DNA from: Mycobacterium sp. 1274761.0
Lineage (GTDB): Bacteria > Actinomycetota > Actinomycetes > Mycobacteriales > Mycobacteriaceae
Length of the DNA stretch: 41,482 bases
Assembly (NCBI RefSeq): GCF_001668615.1
Contig: NZ_LZMC01000053.1
Coordinates: forward strand, 1 to 41,482
Direction of reading: 5' to 3'
Part shown: piece by piece, positions 16,791 to 24,960 of the stretch
How the letters are laid out: every line of letters starts with the position of its first letter
How positions within the stretch are numbered: position 1 is the first letter of the stretch
The notes under the pieces: model-generated
What the model saw: the letters and a program-made list of their open reading frames with translations, nothing else
Database searches by the model: none
What the model was told of the DNA's origin: nothing
Made by a program: the position numbers and the translations under genes

Positions 16791-16797
16791 CGAACTG

Positions 16798-18615
16798 ATG
16801 TGTGGAGCCACCGGTGAGGTGAGACTCGACGGTCGAACGCCCGATCTTGCGGCGGTGACCGCCATGGCCGAAGCCATGACGCCGCGCGGTCCCGACGCCG
16901 CGGGTGCGTGGTCGCAGGGTCGTGTCGCCCTCGGACATCGGCGCCTGAAGATCATCGACCTGTCGGAGGCGGGCGCACAGCCGATGGTCGACAGCGAGCT
17001 CGGCCTGGCGATCGCCTGGAACGGTTGCATCTACAACTACAAGAACCTCCGGCGTGAACTCTCCGAGCACGGCTACCGCTTCTTCTCGCACAGCGACACC
17101 GAGGTGCTGCTGAAGGCCTATCACCATTGGGGCGACCGCTTCGTCGATCGGCTCTTCGGCATGTTCGCCTTCGCCATCGTCGAGCGCGACAGCGGCCGCG
17201 TCCTCCTGGGGCGCGACCGCCTCGGTATCAAGCCGCTCTACATCACCGAGGACGCCAACCGGGTGCGGTTCGCCTCCTCGCTGCCCGCGCTGCTGGCCGG
17301 CGGCGCCAAAGACAACTCGATAGACACCCGCATCGATCCCGTCGCGCTGCACCACTACCTCACCTTCCATTCGGTCGTACCGCCCCCGTTGACGATCCTG
17401 CGGGGTGTGGCCAAGATTCCGCCGGCCACGCTCGTAGCCATCGAGCCGGATGGCCGTCGGATGTCAAAGACGTACTGGGCGCCGGACTTCAGCCGACGTG
17501 ACGACCGCAAGGACTGGTCCGAAAAGGACTGGGAGGACGCTGTTCTCGAGTCGTTGCGCGTCGCGGTCGATCGCCGCATGGTCGCCGATGTGCCTGTCGG
17601 CTGTCTCCTGTCGGGCGGGGTTGACTCCAGCCTCATCGTCGGCCTGCTGGCCGAGGCGGGACAGAAGAACCTGTCGACCTTCTCGATCGGCTTCGAATCC
17701 GTCGGCGACGTGGAGGGCGACGAGTTCAAGTGGTCTGACATCGTGGCCGCCCGGTTCGGCACCGATCACCACCAGATCCGGATCGGCACCGACCGTATGC
17801 TGCCCGCGCTCGACGGAGCCATCGGGGCTATGAGCGAGCCGATGGTGAGCCACGACTGCGTGGCGTTCTACCTCCTGAGCCAGGAGGTCGCCAAACACGT
17901 CAAGGTGGTGCAGTCGGGCCAAGGCGCCGACGAGGTGTTCGCCGGCTATCACTGGTACCCGCCGATGGGCGAACCCGTTGCCGCCTCGCTCGAGGGCTCT
18001 GTCGCGGCGTACCGGGGAGCGTTCTTCGACCGGGACCCCGCCGGGGTACGCGCCTTGGCCACAGCGGGATTCGTTGCCGACGACGATCCCAGCGGAAGGT
18101 TCGTCACCGAGCACTTCGCCCGCGAGGGCGCGGCCACCGGCGTCGACCGTGCGCTGCGCCTCGACACCACCGTCATGCTGGTCGACGACCCGGTCAAGCG
18201 GGTCGACAACATGACGATGGCGTGGGGGCTGGAGGGCCGGGTGCCATTTCTCGACCACGAACTCGTCGAGTTGGCCGCCACGTGCCCGCCCGAACTGAAG
18301 ACGGCTCAAGGGGGCAAGGGCGTCCTCAAAGAGGCTGCGCGGCGGGTGATCCCGTCCGAGGTGATCGACCGCCCGAAAGGCTATTTCCCGGTGCCTGCGC
18401 TGACCCATCTGGAGGGGCCCTATCTCGACTTGGTGCGCGACGCGCTCTACGCGCCTGTGGCCAAAGAGCGCGGCCTGTTCCGGCCCGAGGCTGTCGACGC
18501 GCTGCTCGCCGACCCCAACGGCAGGTTGACGCCGTTGCGCGGCAACGAATTGTGGCAGATCGCGCTGCTGGAACTCTGGTTGCAGCGGCACGGCATCACG
18601 GGCACGGCAGCGTGA
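16798..18615 (+). CDS. N-acetylglutaminylglutamine amidotransferase (AsnB-like)
   Basis: A 605-residue asparagine-synthetase-like amidotransferase. The N-terminal nucleophile is Cys2 (MCG), so the start must be the ATG at 16798. The glutaminase domain covers about 2-200, with RGPDAAG and GHRRLKIIDLS. The synthetase domain begins near 245 with the pyrophosphate loop LSGGVDSS at 271-278, followed by SGQGADEVFAGYHW. Together with the downstream GNAT/ATP-grasp gene it matches the NAGGN system, in which this enzyme converts the terminal carboxylate of N-acetylglutaminylglutamine to the amide. NAGGN is a compatible solute. The alternative, an ordinary AsnB, is less likely given the partner gene. 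Confidence 0.87.
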   Translation: MCGATGEVRLDGRTPDLAAVTAMAEAMTPRGPDAAGAWSQGRVALGHRRLKIIDLSEAGAQPMVDSELGLAIAWNGCIYNYKNLRRELSEHGYRFFSHSDTEVLLKAYHHWGDRFVDRLFGMFAFAIVERDSGRVLLGRDRLGIKPLYITEDANRVRFASSLPALLAGGAKDNSIDTRIDPVALHHYLTFHSVVPPPLTILRGVAKIPPATLVAIEPDGRRMSKTYWAPDFSRRDDRKDWSEKDWEDAVLESLRVAVDRRMVADVPVGCLLSGGVDSSLIVGLLAEAGQKNLSTFSIGFESVGDVEGDEFKWSDIVAARFGTDHHQIRIGTDRMLPALDGAIGAMSEPMVSHDCVAFYLLSQEVAKHVKVVQSGQGADEVFAGYHWYPPMGEPVAASLEGSVAAYRGAFFDRDPAGVRALATAGFVADDDPSGRFVTEHFAREGAATGVDRALRLDTTVMLVDDPVKRVDNMTMAWGLEGRVPFLDHELVELAATCPPELKTAQGGKGVLKEAARRVIPSEVIDRPKGYFPVPALTHLEGPYLDLVRDALYAPVAKERGLFRPEAVDALLADPNGRLTPLRGNELWQIALLELWLQRHGITGTAA

Positions 18616-18641
18616 GTCCTGAGGCGGGAGCCGAAACATGA
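18612..18641 (+). CDS. Micro-ORF 1 of the repeat relay (9 codons)
   Basis: GTG at 18612 overlaps the amidotransferase TGA (GTGA). The frame encodes MSPEAGAET and ends at TGA 18639-18641, which overlaps the next ATG at 18638. It comes from the shortened repeat unit. A role in carrying terminating ribosomes forward is more plausible than a functional peptide. Confidence 0.5.
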   Translation: MSPEAGAET

Positions 18642-18709
18642 GCCCTGAGGCGACGCGAGTGAGGATCGCAGCGAAGCGAGGACCGGAACGAGCGGGAGCC
18701 GAAGCATGA
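18638..18709 (+). CDS. Micro-ORF 2 of the repeat relay (23 codons)
   Basis: ATG at 18638, with GGGAG (18626-18630) 7 bases before it, opens a 23-codon frame rich in Ala, Arg and Glu. It begins MSPEATRVRIAA and ends GAEA. The TGA at 18707-18709 overlaps the next ATG at 18706 by the ATGA arrangement. Expression is not known. Confidence 0.5.
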   Translation: MSPEATRVRIAAKRGPERAGAEA

Positions 18710-18777
18710 GCCCTGAGGCGACGCGAGTGAGGATCGCAGCGAAGCGAGGACCGGAACGAGCGGGAGCCGAAGCATGA
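18706..18777 (+). CDS. Micro-ORF 3 of the repeat relay (23 codons)
   Basis: Identical to micro-ORF 2. ATG 18706, with its own upstream GGGAG; the stop TGA at 18775-18777 overlaps the ATG at 18774 of the N-acetylglutaminylglutamine synthetase gene. It completes an unbroken stop/start chain from the amidotransferase to the synthetase. Confidence 0.5.
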   Translation: MSPEATRVRIAAKRGPERAGAEA

Positions 18778-20543
18778 GTACAGCGGCCGAAGGTCACCCC
18801 GAGGAGGCGATTACCCTCGGTCTGCACGACCACGCGTCTCCGCAGGAGCTCGTCGACAAGATGGCCGACGACGTCGTGCTCGAACTGGGCTGGGGCCGAC
18901 TGATTTTCGGCCAGACCTTCGCCGACGCGGAAAAGCTCGCGGAGGTACTGCGCGGTGAAACCTACGGCAGACGCGACATCTGCATCTATGCCCGCGAACC
19001 TCACGTGCTGGTCGCCCGTGCGCCCGCCGAGTTGTTTATCGACCCCAGTCACACGTATCGACTGCGCTTCACCGACGACGACGAGCCCTCGCCGCGTCCT
19101 TCAGGCTTCACCGTGCGTCCCCTTCAGAATGAGGCCGAGGCCGACGCGATGAACAACGTCTACGTCCGCTGCGGAATGGTGCCCGCACCGACGGCGGTCA
19201 TCTGGGACAACCACCGCAACCGCGAACCGGTCGACTACCTCATCGCGGTGCGCGACGACGACAACTCGGTGGTCGGCACCGTCACCGGCGTCGACCACAA
19301 GCTGCTGTTCTCCGACCCCGAAGACGGCTCGAGCCTGTGGACACTGGCCGTCGACCCGTCGACCAGCCTGCCCGGTGTGGGCGCTGCCCTGACCCGCGCG
19401 CTGGCCGATCTGTATCGCACGCGCGGCCGGGCATATATGGATCTGTCGGTCACCCACGACAACGCCGCGGCGATCGCGTTGTACGAAAAGCTGGGTTTTC
19501 AACGGGTTCCGGTCATGGCCGTCAAGCGCAAGAACGCCATCAACGAACCGCTGTTCACCCATCCGCCCGAGACGGTGGACGACCTCAACCCCTACGCCCG
19601 CATCATCGCCGACGAAGCGATGCGCCGCGGTATTTGGGTAGAGGTCCTCGACGCTGGCGCGGGCGAGATGCGGCTGTCATACGGTGGCCGCACCGTCATC
19701 ACCCGAGAGTCGTTGTCGGAGTTCACCTCCGCGGTGGCGATGAGCCGCTGCGACGACAAGCGCCAGACCCGCCGCATCGTCGGCGAGGCCGGGCTCACGG
19801 TGCCGAAGGGCCGGTTGGCCACCTTCGATGAAGGTGACCACGAGTTCCTCGCCGAGGTCGGCGACGTGGTGGTCAAACCGACCCGAGGTGAACAGGGCAA
19901 GGGCATCACCGTCGGCGTCGACGGGCCTGAGGAACTGGACAGCGCGCTGGCCCGCGCCCGTGAGCAACATCCCGAGGTGCTCATCGAGCAGCGGGCGAAG
20001 GGCGACGACCTGCGCTTGGTCGTCATCGACGGGAAGGTCGTGGCGGCCGCGATCCGCAGGCCGGCCGAGATCGTCGGCACCGGCCACCACACCATCCGAG
20101 AGCTGATCGAGGCGCAGAGCAGGCGTCGGGCCGCCGCCACCGGCGGTGAGTCACGCATCCCGCTGGACGCGGTCACCGAATCGACCGTCGCCGAGGCCGG
20201 CTGGTCGTTCGACGACGTGCTGCCCGAGGGCGAGCGGCTCCGGGTGCGACGCACCGCGAACCTGCACCAGGGCGGCACCATCCACGACGTCACCGCCGAG
20301 GTGCATCCCGAACTCTGCCGGGTGGCCGTCACCGCCGCCGAGGCGATCGGTATCCCGGTGACCGGCATCGACCTGCTGGTGCCCGACGTCAGCAAGGACA
20401 CCTACGTCTTCATCGAAGCCAACGAGCGGCCGGGGCTGGCCAATCACGAGCCCCAGCCGACCGCGGTCGCGTTCATCGACTATCTGTTCCCGGCCACCTC
20501 GGGGCTGCCCCAGGCATGGACCCCCGAACACGCGCGGAACTGA
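18774..20543 (+). CDS. ngg: N-acetylglutaminylglutamine synthetase (GNAT plus ATP-grasp fusion)
   Basis: A 589-residue two-module enzyme. An N-terminal region (about 1-110) precedes a GNAT acetyltransferase domain (about 114-255, with LWTLAVDPSTSLPGVGAAL and YEKLGFQRV). A RimK/cyanophycin-synthetase-like ATP-grasp domain follows (about 310-575, with VVVKPTRGEQGKGITVG, EVLIEQRAKGDDLRLVVIDG and IDLL...FIEANERPGL). It should acetylate and ligate two glutamines to make N-acetylglutaminylglutamine, which the upstream amidotransferase amidates to NAGGN. The ATG at 18774 has GGGAG 7 bases upstream inside the last repeat unit. It is translationally linked to the upstream gene through the micro-ORFs. 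Confidence 0.88.
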   Translation: MSTAAEGHPEEAITLGLHDHASPQELVDKMADDVVLELGWGRLIFGQTFADAEKLAEVLRGETYGRRDICIYAREPHVLVARAPAELFIDPSHTYRLRFTDDDEPSPRPSGFTVRPLQNEAEADAMNNVYVRCGMVPAPTAVIWDNHRNREPVDYLIAVRDDDNSVVGTVTGVDHKLLFSDPEDGSSLWTLAVDPSTSLPGVGAALTRALADLYRTRGRAYMDLSVTHDNAAAIALYEKLGFQRVPVMAVKRKNAINEPLFTHPPETVDDLNPYARIIADEAMRRGIWVEVLDAGAGEMRLSYGGRTVITRESLSEFTSAVAMSRCDDKRQTRRIVGEAGLTVPKGRLATFDEGDHEFLAEVGDVVVKPTRGEQGKGITVGVDGPEELDSALARAREQHPEVLIEQRAKGDDLRLVVIDGKVVAAAIRRPAEIVGTGHHTIRELIEAQSRRRAAATGGESRIPLDAVTESTVAEAGWSFDDVLPEGERLRVRRTANLHQGGTIHDVTAEVHPELCRVAVTAAEAIGIPVTGIDLLVPDVSKDTYVFIEANERPGLANHEPQPTAVAFIDYLFPATSGLPQAWTPEHARN

Positions 20544-20550
20544 CGCGGTT

Positions 20551-21114
20551 TCACCAGGTGCTGGTGCGCAGCACGATCTCGGCGGCCAGCTGAGCCGTGG
20601 ACTCTTGGGCGTTGCGCCGCCCGAGCAGTTCGACGAGCCGGAAGTCGCCGTACACGTAGCGCTGGCTTGCCCGGACCACCGCCCGGGCAGCCGGTGTGCT
20701 GACCAGCGCCGTGGTGTTCATCTCCACCGGCGGGCAGTTCTCGTCGCGGATGACACCGGACTGGTCGGGCACGCGTGGATGACCGCGGTCGACGACCACC
20801 AGGCCGATGAAGCGGTCGAGTCGGGTGGCCGCCAGTTCCCACGCCAACTCGCCGCCGACACGGTCGCCCACCAGAAGTCCCCACTGCACGTCGAGCATGT
20901 CCATGATGCCGACGACGGATTTGGCGGTCAGACGCGGATCCGGACCAACGACGATGGTCCGCAGCGACGCGGTGTGCAACCGCTGGCACACCGCGTCATA
21001 GGCCGACGCCGCCTGTTGCGCGGCGCCGAGCAACACTACGACGGACCCCTTGTCGGGCCCCGCGACATTGACCGGGACGGGGAAACCGTCGACGGTGACC
21101 ATCGTCGAGGGCAT
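20551..21114 (-). CDS. Alpha/beta-hydrolase-fold-like protein lacking the nucleophile
   Basis: A 187-residue protein with hydrolase-fold features: an N-terminal GFPVPVNVAG strand, SVVVLLGAAQQAASAYDAVCQRL in the oxyanion/helix A position, and LLVGDRVGGELAWELAA at the nucleophile-elbow position. There the Ser of G-x-S-x-G is replaced by Arg (GDRVG), and the C-terminal cap and His region is short. Enzyme activity is therefore doubtful and a binding role more likely. It converges on the NAGGN synthetase with 7 bases between stops. The ATG at 21114 or the in-frame ATG four codons later could be used. Confidence 0.65.
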   Translation of the reverse strand: MPSTMVTVDGFPVPVNVAGPDKGSVVVLLGAAQQAASAYDAVCQRLHTASLRTIVVGPDPRLTAKSVVGIMDMLDVQWGLLVGDRVGGELAWELAATRLDRFIGLVVVDRGHPRVPDQSGVIRDENCPPVEMNTTALVSTPAARAVVRASQRYVYGDFRLVELLGRRNAQESTAQLAAEIVLRTSTW

Positions 21115-21166
21115 TGGGCCACGCTACAGTGCGCCAGCAGTCGGCGGGTGGTTTTTGCAGTGCGTC

Positions 21167-21838
21167 TCAGCCGTCGCTCAGCCGCTCGGCTTGCTTGGCG
21201 CTGATATCCAGAAACGTCTGCGGCAGCGCGCCTTTGACGGCGATGGCAGGGTTGGGCGTCGGGAACGCGATGCCGAAAGCTGCCATGGCGCCGACGTTTT
21301 CGAACGAAAAGAACGCGCTGCTCTTCTTCCCGTTCAGGTCCATCGTCTGCTGGTACACCAGCGCGCCTGGTCGCGGTGTCTGCAACCGGGTCGTCGTCAT
21401 CGGGATGCCTTCGGATGCCGGGTCGAAGAACGTTTGGTATTCGGCGCACCGCTCGGCGGTGGCGGCGAGCTTGTCGAGATCCAGCCGCCACGTCAACACG
21501 GTCATCACGATGCGCGCACCGTCGTAGGCGACGCTGTATTTCGAGGCGCTGCCGGCGCCGCGTTCCGCCGATGCGGCGATCACTCGCGTCAGCGCGTCGG
21601 AGCAGCCTTCGGGTTTGGACAGCATCGAGGGCGGGCCGCTGTCGCCGTCGGGTCTGCCCGACTGCTCGACAATGCGGTCGTATTGCACGTCCGGCGGGAA
21701 GTCCGCGGCGGTGAGCACGGTCCGGTCGAGCCTGGCGCCGGGCCAGGTGGCAGTTCCCGCAACTGTGCTTGCGCAGCCGGTGAACGCCGCGGCCAGCAGA
21801 AGCGCCGACGCGGCCATCCTTGCGGGCCGCCCGATCAT
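21167..21838 (-). CDS. Putative lipoprotein of the mycobacterial sensor-domain (DUF5642-like) type
   Basis: A 223-residue exported protein. The N-terminus has an Arg-rich start, a hydrophobic stretch (ASALLLAAAF) and a lipobox-like FTGC with Cys22 as the acylation site. The mature domain resembles the extracytoplasmic ligand-binding fold common in mycobacterial lipoproteins: a PEGC Cys and an AERC Cys that may pair, and a C-terminal FSFENVGAMAAFGI strand. The function is unknown. It begins 10 bases after the cobQ stop and may be cotranscribed with it. Confidence 0.72.
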   Translation of the reverse strand: MIGRPARMAASALLLAAAFTGCASTVAGTATWPGARLDRTVLTAADFPPDVQYDRIVEQSGRPDGDSGPPSMLSKPEGCSDALTRVIAASAERGAGSASKYSVAYDGARIVMTVLTWRLDLDKLAATAERCAEYQTFFDPASEGIPMTTTRLQTPRPGALVYQQTMDLNGKKSSAFFSFENVGAMAAFGIAFPTPNPAIAVKGALPQTFLDISAKQAERLSDG

Positions 21839-21848
21839 GGTGCCAAGG

Positions 21849-23354
21849 CTACCGATGCAGCGCGCTGACGATCGTCAGGCGCTGCGGCGGCCCGTTCTCC
21901 AGCAGGGCCAGGATCGCGTCGATGTCGGTGTGGGCGGCCAGCAGGTCGGCCATCAGATCGAGCTGTGCGTCCCGCCGCGCCGAGACGTCGATATCGGCGG
22001 CGACCACGAAGCCGCCCCGCCCGCAGGCCGCGGCGGCCTCGCCCAACCAGCGGCGTCGCGCCTCATCGTTGTCGAAAAGGCCATGCCAGTGCGTGCCGTA
22101 CACCTGGCCCCGCCGGATGCCGACCCCGAGCCAGTCCTCGTCGGCGGATCGCGACACCTGGCCGTGGTGGATCTCGTAGCCGCGCAGCCCGGCGTCGTGA
22201 TGATGCAGCGTCTTGGCGGGCGCGAACACGATGTCCGCGTCGAGCAGCCCGAGCCCCTCGATCTCTCCGGCGCCCGACTCCACCGCGTCGTCGATGCGGC
22301 GGCACAGCATCTGGAAGCCCCCGCAGATGCCCAGCACCGGCCGACCCGATCGGGCATGTGCGGCGATGGCGTCGGCCAGACCGCGCTCGCGCAGCCACGA
22401 CAGGTCGGCGACGGTCGCCTTGCTGCCGGGAACGACGACGACGTCGGCGTCGGGCAGGTCAGCGGGATCGGTCACCCAGCGCACCAGCACACCCGGCTCG
22501 CAGGCCAGCGCCTCCACGTCGGTGGAGTTGGAGACGCGCGGCAGCCGAATGGCCGCCACCCTCAACCACTGGTCGCCAACCGGCGGCCGCGGCTGGCCGA
22601 CGACGCGGTGGGCCGTCACCGACACCGAGTCCTCGGTGTCGAGCCAGAAGCCCTCGTCGAACGGCACGACGCCGTATGTCGGCCTGCCGGTCAGCTGTTC
22701 CAGCAGCGTGAGCCCGGGTGCCAGCAGGGCCGGATCGCCGCGGAACTTGTTGACCAGAAAGCCGGCGATCAGCGCCTGATCCTCGGCTGCGAGCACCGCT
22801 ACGGTGCCGAACAGGTGAGCCAGCAGCCCGCCGCGGTCGATGTCGCCCACTAGAACAACCGGCAGGTGCGCCGCCCGCGCCAACCCCATGTTGGCCAGAT
22901 CGGTCGCGCGCAGGTTGATCTCGGCCGGCGAGCCTGCGCCCTCGCAGATGACCGCATCGAATTCGGCTCGCAGCGAAGCCAATTCGTCGTTGATGACTTC
23001 GGCGAGCCGCTCACGGTGGTTGATGTAGTCGGCGGCCGCGACGGAACAGGCGACCTGCCCACGCACAACCAGTTGTGAGGTGCGGTCGCTGCCCGGCTTG
23101 AGCAGGACGGGATTGAACCGGATGCTGGGCGCCAGTCCCGCAGCGCGGGCCTGCATCGCCTGCGCCCGGCCGATTTCGCCGCCCTCGACAGTGACCGCCG
23201 AATTGTTAGACATGTTCTGCGCCTTGAACGGCGCCACCGCTATGCCCTTGCGCGCCAGCAGCCGGCACAGCCCGGCGACCACCATGGACTTGCCGGCGTC
23301 GGAGCTCGTCCCGGCGACCAGCAGCGCGCCACCCCTGGGCGTCGTGGGATTCAC
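21849..23354 (-). CDS. cobQ: Cobyric acid synthase
   Basis: A 501-residue glutamine-dependent amidase that amidates four side chains of adenosylcobyrinate a,c-diamide. The N-terminal ATPase domain has GTSSDAGKS at 15-23, followed by KAQNMSNNS and [11 protein letters not shown]. The C-terminal class I amidotransferase has the nucleophile Cys344 in [16 protein letters not shown], and the catalytic His422 in GTHWHG. The GTG at 23354 starts 11 bases after the map stop; the 28-residue extension upstream is Arg-rich and is rejected. It complements cobO and the chelatase at the other end of the window, although in M. tuberculosis cobQ1 sits elsewhere. Confidence 0.95.
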   Translation of the reverse strand: MNPTTPRGGALLVAGTSSDAGKSMVVAGLCRLLARKGIAVAPFKAQNMSNNSAVTVEGGEIGRAQAMQARAAGLAPSIRFNPVLLKPGSDRTSQLVVRGQVACSVAAADYINHRERLAEVINDELASLRAEFDAVICEGAGSPAEINLRATDLANMGLARAAHLPVVLVGDIDRGGLLAHLFGTVAVLAAEDQALIAGFLVNKFRGDPALLAPGLTLLEQLTGRPTYGVVPFDEGFWLDTEDSVSVTAHRVVGQPRPPVGDQWLRVAAIRLPRVSNSTDVEALACEPGVLVRWVTDPADLPDADVVVVPGSKATVADLSWLRERGLADAIAAHARSGRPVLGICGGFQMLCRRIDDAVESGAGEIEGLGLLDADIVFAPAKTLHHHDAGLRGYEIHHGQVSRSADEDWLGVGIRRGQVYGTHWHGLFDNDEARRRWLGEAAAACGRGGFVVAADIDVSARRDAQLDLMADLLAAHTDIDAILALLENGPPQRLTIVSALHR

Positions 23355-23365
23355 AATGCAGCGGG

Positions 23366-24226
23366 CTAGTCGGCGAGGGTCAGGATTTCGGCGCCGTCGT
23401 CGGTGACCACCAGGGTGTGCTCGAACTGCGCGGTCCACTGGCCGTCTTTGGTGACGACGGTCCAGTCGTCGTCCCAGATCTCGTAGTCCAGCGAGCCGAG
23501 GTTGATCATCGGCTCGATGGTGAACGTCATCCCCGGCTCGATGACCGTCTCCACGGCCGGCTGGTCGTAGTGCAGCACCACCAGCCCGTTGTGGAAGGTG
23601 GTGCCGATGCCGTGTCCGGTGAAATCGCGAACAACGTTGTAGCCGAAGCGGTTTGCATACGACTCGATGACGCGGCCGACGACCGAGAGCGCTCGGCCGG
23701 GCCGGACCGCCTTGATGGCCCGCATCGTGGCCTCGCGCGTGCGCTCGACCAACAGTCGGTGCTCTTCGGACACGTCACCGGCGAGGAAGGTTGCGTTGGT
23801 GTCGCCGTGGACGCCGTCGATGTAGGCGGTGACGTCGATGTTGACGATGTCGCCGTCCTCGATGACGGTCGAGTCGGGGATGCCGTGGCAGATCACCTCG
23901 TTCAGCGAGGTGCAGCAGGACTTCGGGTAACCCTTGTAACCGAGCGTCGACGGATAGGCGCCGTGGTCGATCATGTATTCGTGGGCGATCCGGTCCAGTT
24001 GGTCGGTGGTGACACCGGGAGCGACGGCCTTACCCGCCTCGGCCAGCGCCCCCGCGGCGATCCGGCCGGCGACCCTCATCTTCTCGATCACCTCGGGCGT
24101 CTGCACCCACGGCTCGCTGCCCTCTTTGGCCGTCGCCTTGCCGACGTACTCGGGGCGGGCGATGGACCGGGGCACCGGCAAGGTCGGCGAGACCACGCCG
24201 GGGCTAAGGGCGGTGCGAACAGGCAT
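23366..24226 (-). CDS. map: Type I methionine aminopeptidase, MapB-like
   Basis: A 286-residue metalloprotease that removes the initiator Met from nascent proteins. The five metal ligands are at D131, D142, H205, E238 and E269, the same numbering as in mycobacterial MetAP1c; H114 also matches the active site. The N-terminal extension of about 40 residues carries the proline-rich [15 protein letters not shown] segment typical of type Ic enzymes, thought to contact the ribosome. The ATG at 24226 matches the family. It sits between a DUF1707 gene (19-base gap) and cobQ (11-base gap) on one strand, suggesting a shared transcript. Confidence 0.95.
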   Translation of the reverse strand: MPVRTALSPGVVSPTLPVPRSIARPEYVGKATAKEGSEPWVQTPEVIEKMRVAGRIAAGALAEAGKAVAPGVTTDQLDRIAHEYMIDHGAYPSTLGYKGYPKSCCTSLNEVICHGIPDSTVIEDGDIVNIDVTAYIDGVHGDTNATFLAGDVSEEHRLLVERTREATMRAIKAVRPGRALSVVGRVIESYANRFGYNVVRDFTGHGIGTTFHNGLVVLHYDQPAVETVIEPGMTFTIEPMINLGSLDYEIWDDDWTVVTKDGQWTAQFEHTLVVTDDGAEILTLAD

Positions 24227-24245
24227 GACGCCAGGGTAGCGGCTA

Positions 24246-24827
24246 TCAGCCGCCGCGTTTGAACCAGGATTTTCGTGGCCCGCGAAGGTCGACCGACCCG
24301 CAGACCACCTTGCCGGTGAGGATGACGTGCGGCGTGCCGTCGGCGGGGGCGTCCCTGCGGTGGTCGGCGGCGCTGCCGACGAAGACCTCGACGTCGTCGA
24401 TCGACGCGCTTGCTCCTTCCGGCAGCCGCAGGTCAAGACCGCCGAACTTCATGTCGAGCTCGATGATGACCATCGGGCCGGCGAATCGGGCGGAGGTGAG
24501 ATCCAGCTCGACCGAGCCCATCCGCCGGTATAGCGCCAGTCGGGTCGGTACCGTCCACTCCCCCTGACGTTTCAGCGAGCCCATCACGCCGCGAAGCTCC
24601 ACCCGGTCGGTGGCGGAGGTGACGATTGCCCCCGGCCCCGGCAGGTCACCGACCAGGTTGTCGAGATCGGAGCGCAGCCGCGCCTGCGATACCAGCGCGG
24701 AGCGCTCCTCGAACTCGTCGATGTCGATCAGGCCGAGCGCCACGGCGTTGTGGAGCCGCCGCAGCGTGCCGTTGCGGTCGGCATCCGAAACGCGCAGCGG
24801 CGCGGGTTGCTCATTGATCCCCGTCAT
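24246..24827 (-). CDS. DUF1707 (SHOCT-like) protein with a LiaF-like C-terminal domain
   Basis: A 193-residue protein. The N-terminal DUF1707 domain ([19 protein letters not shown], about 10-60) is a short helical module frequent in actinobacterial envelope and signalling proteins. The C-terminal half (about 65-190) has repeated beta-strands such as [11 protein letters not shown] and [15 protein letters not shown], like the cell-wall stress-response LiaF/DUF2154 domain. There is no clear membrane helix. Starts at 24827 or 24833 are possible; a TATTTT box upstream on the minus strand could serve either. The function is not known. Confidence 0.75.
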   Translation of the reverse strand: MTGINEQPAPLRVSDADRNGTLRRLHNAVALGLIDIDEFEERSALVSQARLRSDLDNLVGDLPGPGAIVTSATDRVELRGVMGSLKRQGEWTVPTRLALYRRMGSVELDLTSARFAGPMVIIELDMKFGGLDLRLPEGASASIDDVEVFVGSAADHRRDAPADGTPHVILTGKVVCGSVDLRGPRKSWFKRGG

Positions 24828-24960
24828 CGCCATCCCAAAATACCGCGCGACGGTGACGTGCAGGATACGCACTAGCCGACGGAACCGCTGCACTTGATAT
24901 CAGCGTCTTGGCGCCGGGTTTTGCGCATTTGTGCTGATGTTCCGGGGCTGAGATCGCCCG

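Larger units (their letters stand above)
16500..16797. other. Divergent intergenic region between glnA4 and the NAGGN genes
   Basis: 298 bases without a gene. It holds the glnA4 Shine-Dalgarno sequence, a GGTC-ATCA-GACC dyad (16521-16532) and the TAGGGT box of the amidotransferase gene (16785-16790). The rest shows no recognisable promoter, repeat or RNA structure by eye. A reading frame in phase with the amidotransferase extends back to 16669 but is not used (see rejected items). Confidence 0.5.
18612..18773 (+). repeat. MIRU-like tandem repeat, period 68 bases, between the two NAGGN genes
   Basis: Two identical 68-base units (18638-18705 and 18706-18773) follow a 26-base unit (18612-18637) that has both ends of the repeat but lacks about 42 internal bases. 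Each unit begins at a start codon followed by AG and ends with GGGAG, 7 bases before the next start codon. So every unit carries a start codon, a short open frame, and the ribosome-binding site for the next frame. This layout matches the mycobacterial interspersed repetitive units first noted between senX3 and regX3, whose small frames overlap their neighbours at ATGA. The copy number probably varies between strains. Confidence 0.85.

Noticed and set aside
16669..16797. Upstream extension of the NAGGN amidotransferase
   Set aside because: The enzyme needs Cys2 exposed after Met removal; any longer start would block the active site.
17464..18639. 391-codon open frame opposite the NAGGN amidotransferase
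   Set aside because: Shadow frame with no domain; the plus strand holds the intact synthetase domain.
18612..18773. Tandem repeat considered as a CRISPR array
   Set aside because: The units are directly adjacent with no unique spacers, and no cas genes are nearby.
21615..22853. 412-codon open frame opposite the lipoprotein and cobQ
   Set aside because: It spans two real genes on the other strand and shows no family resemblance.
24895..24902. TGATATCA palindrome in the gap before the cyclase-LuxR regulator
   Set aside because: Only 8 bases and isolated; such a palindrome is expected by chance and no regulator is suggested.
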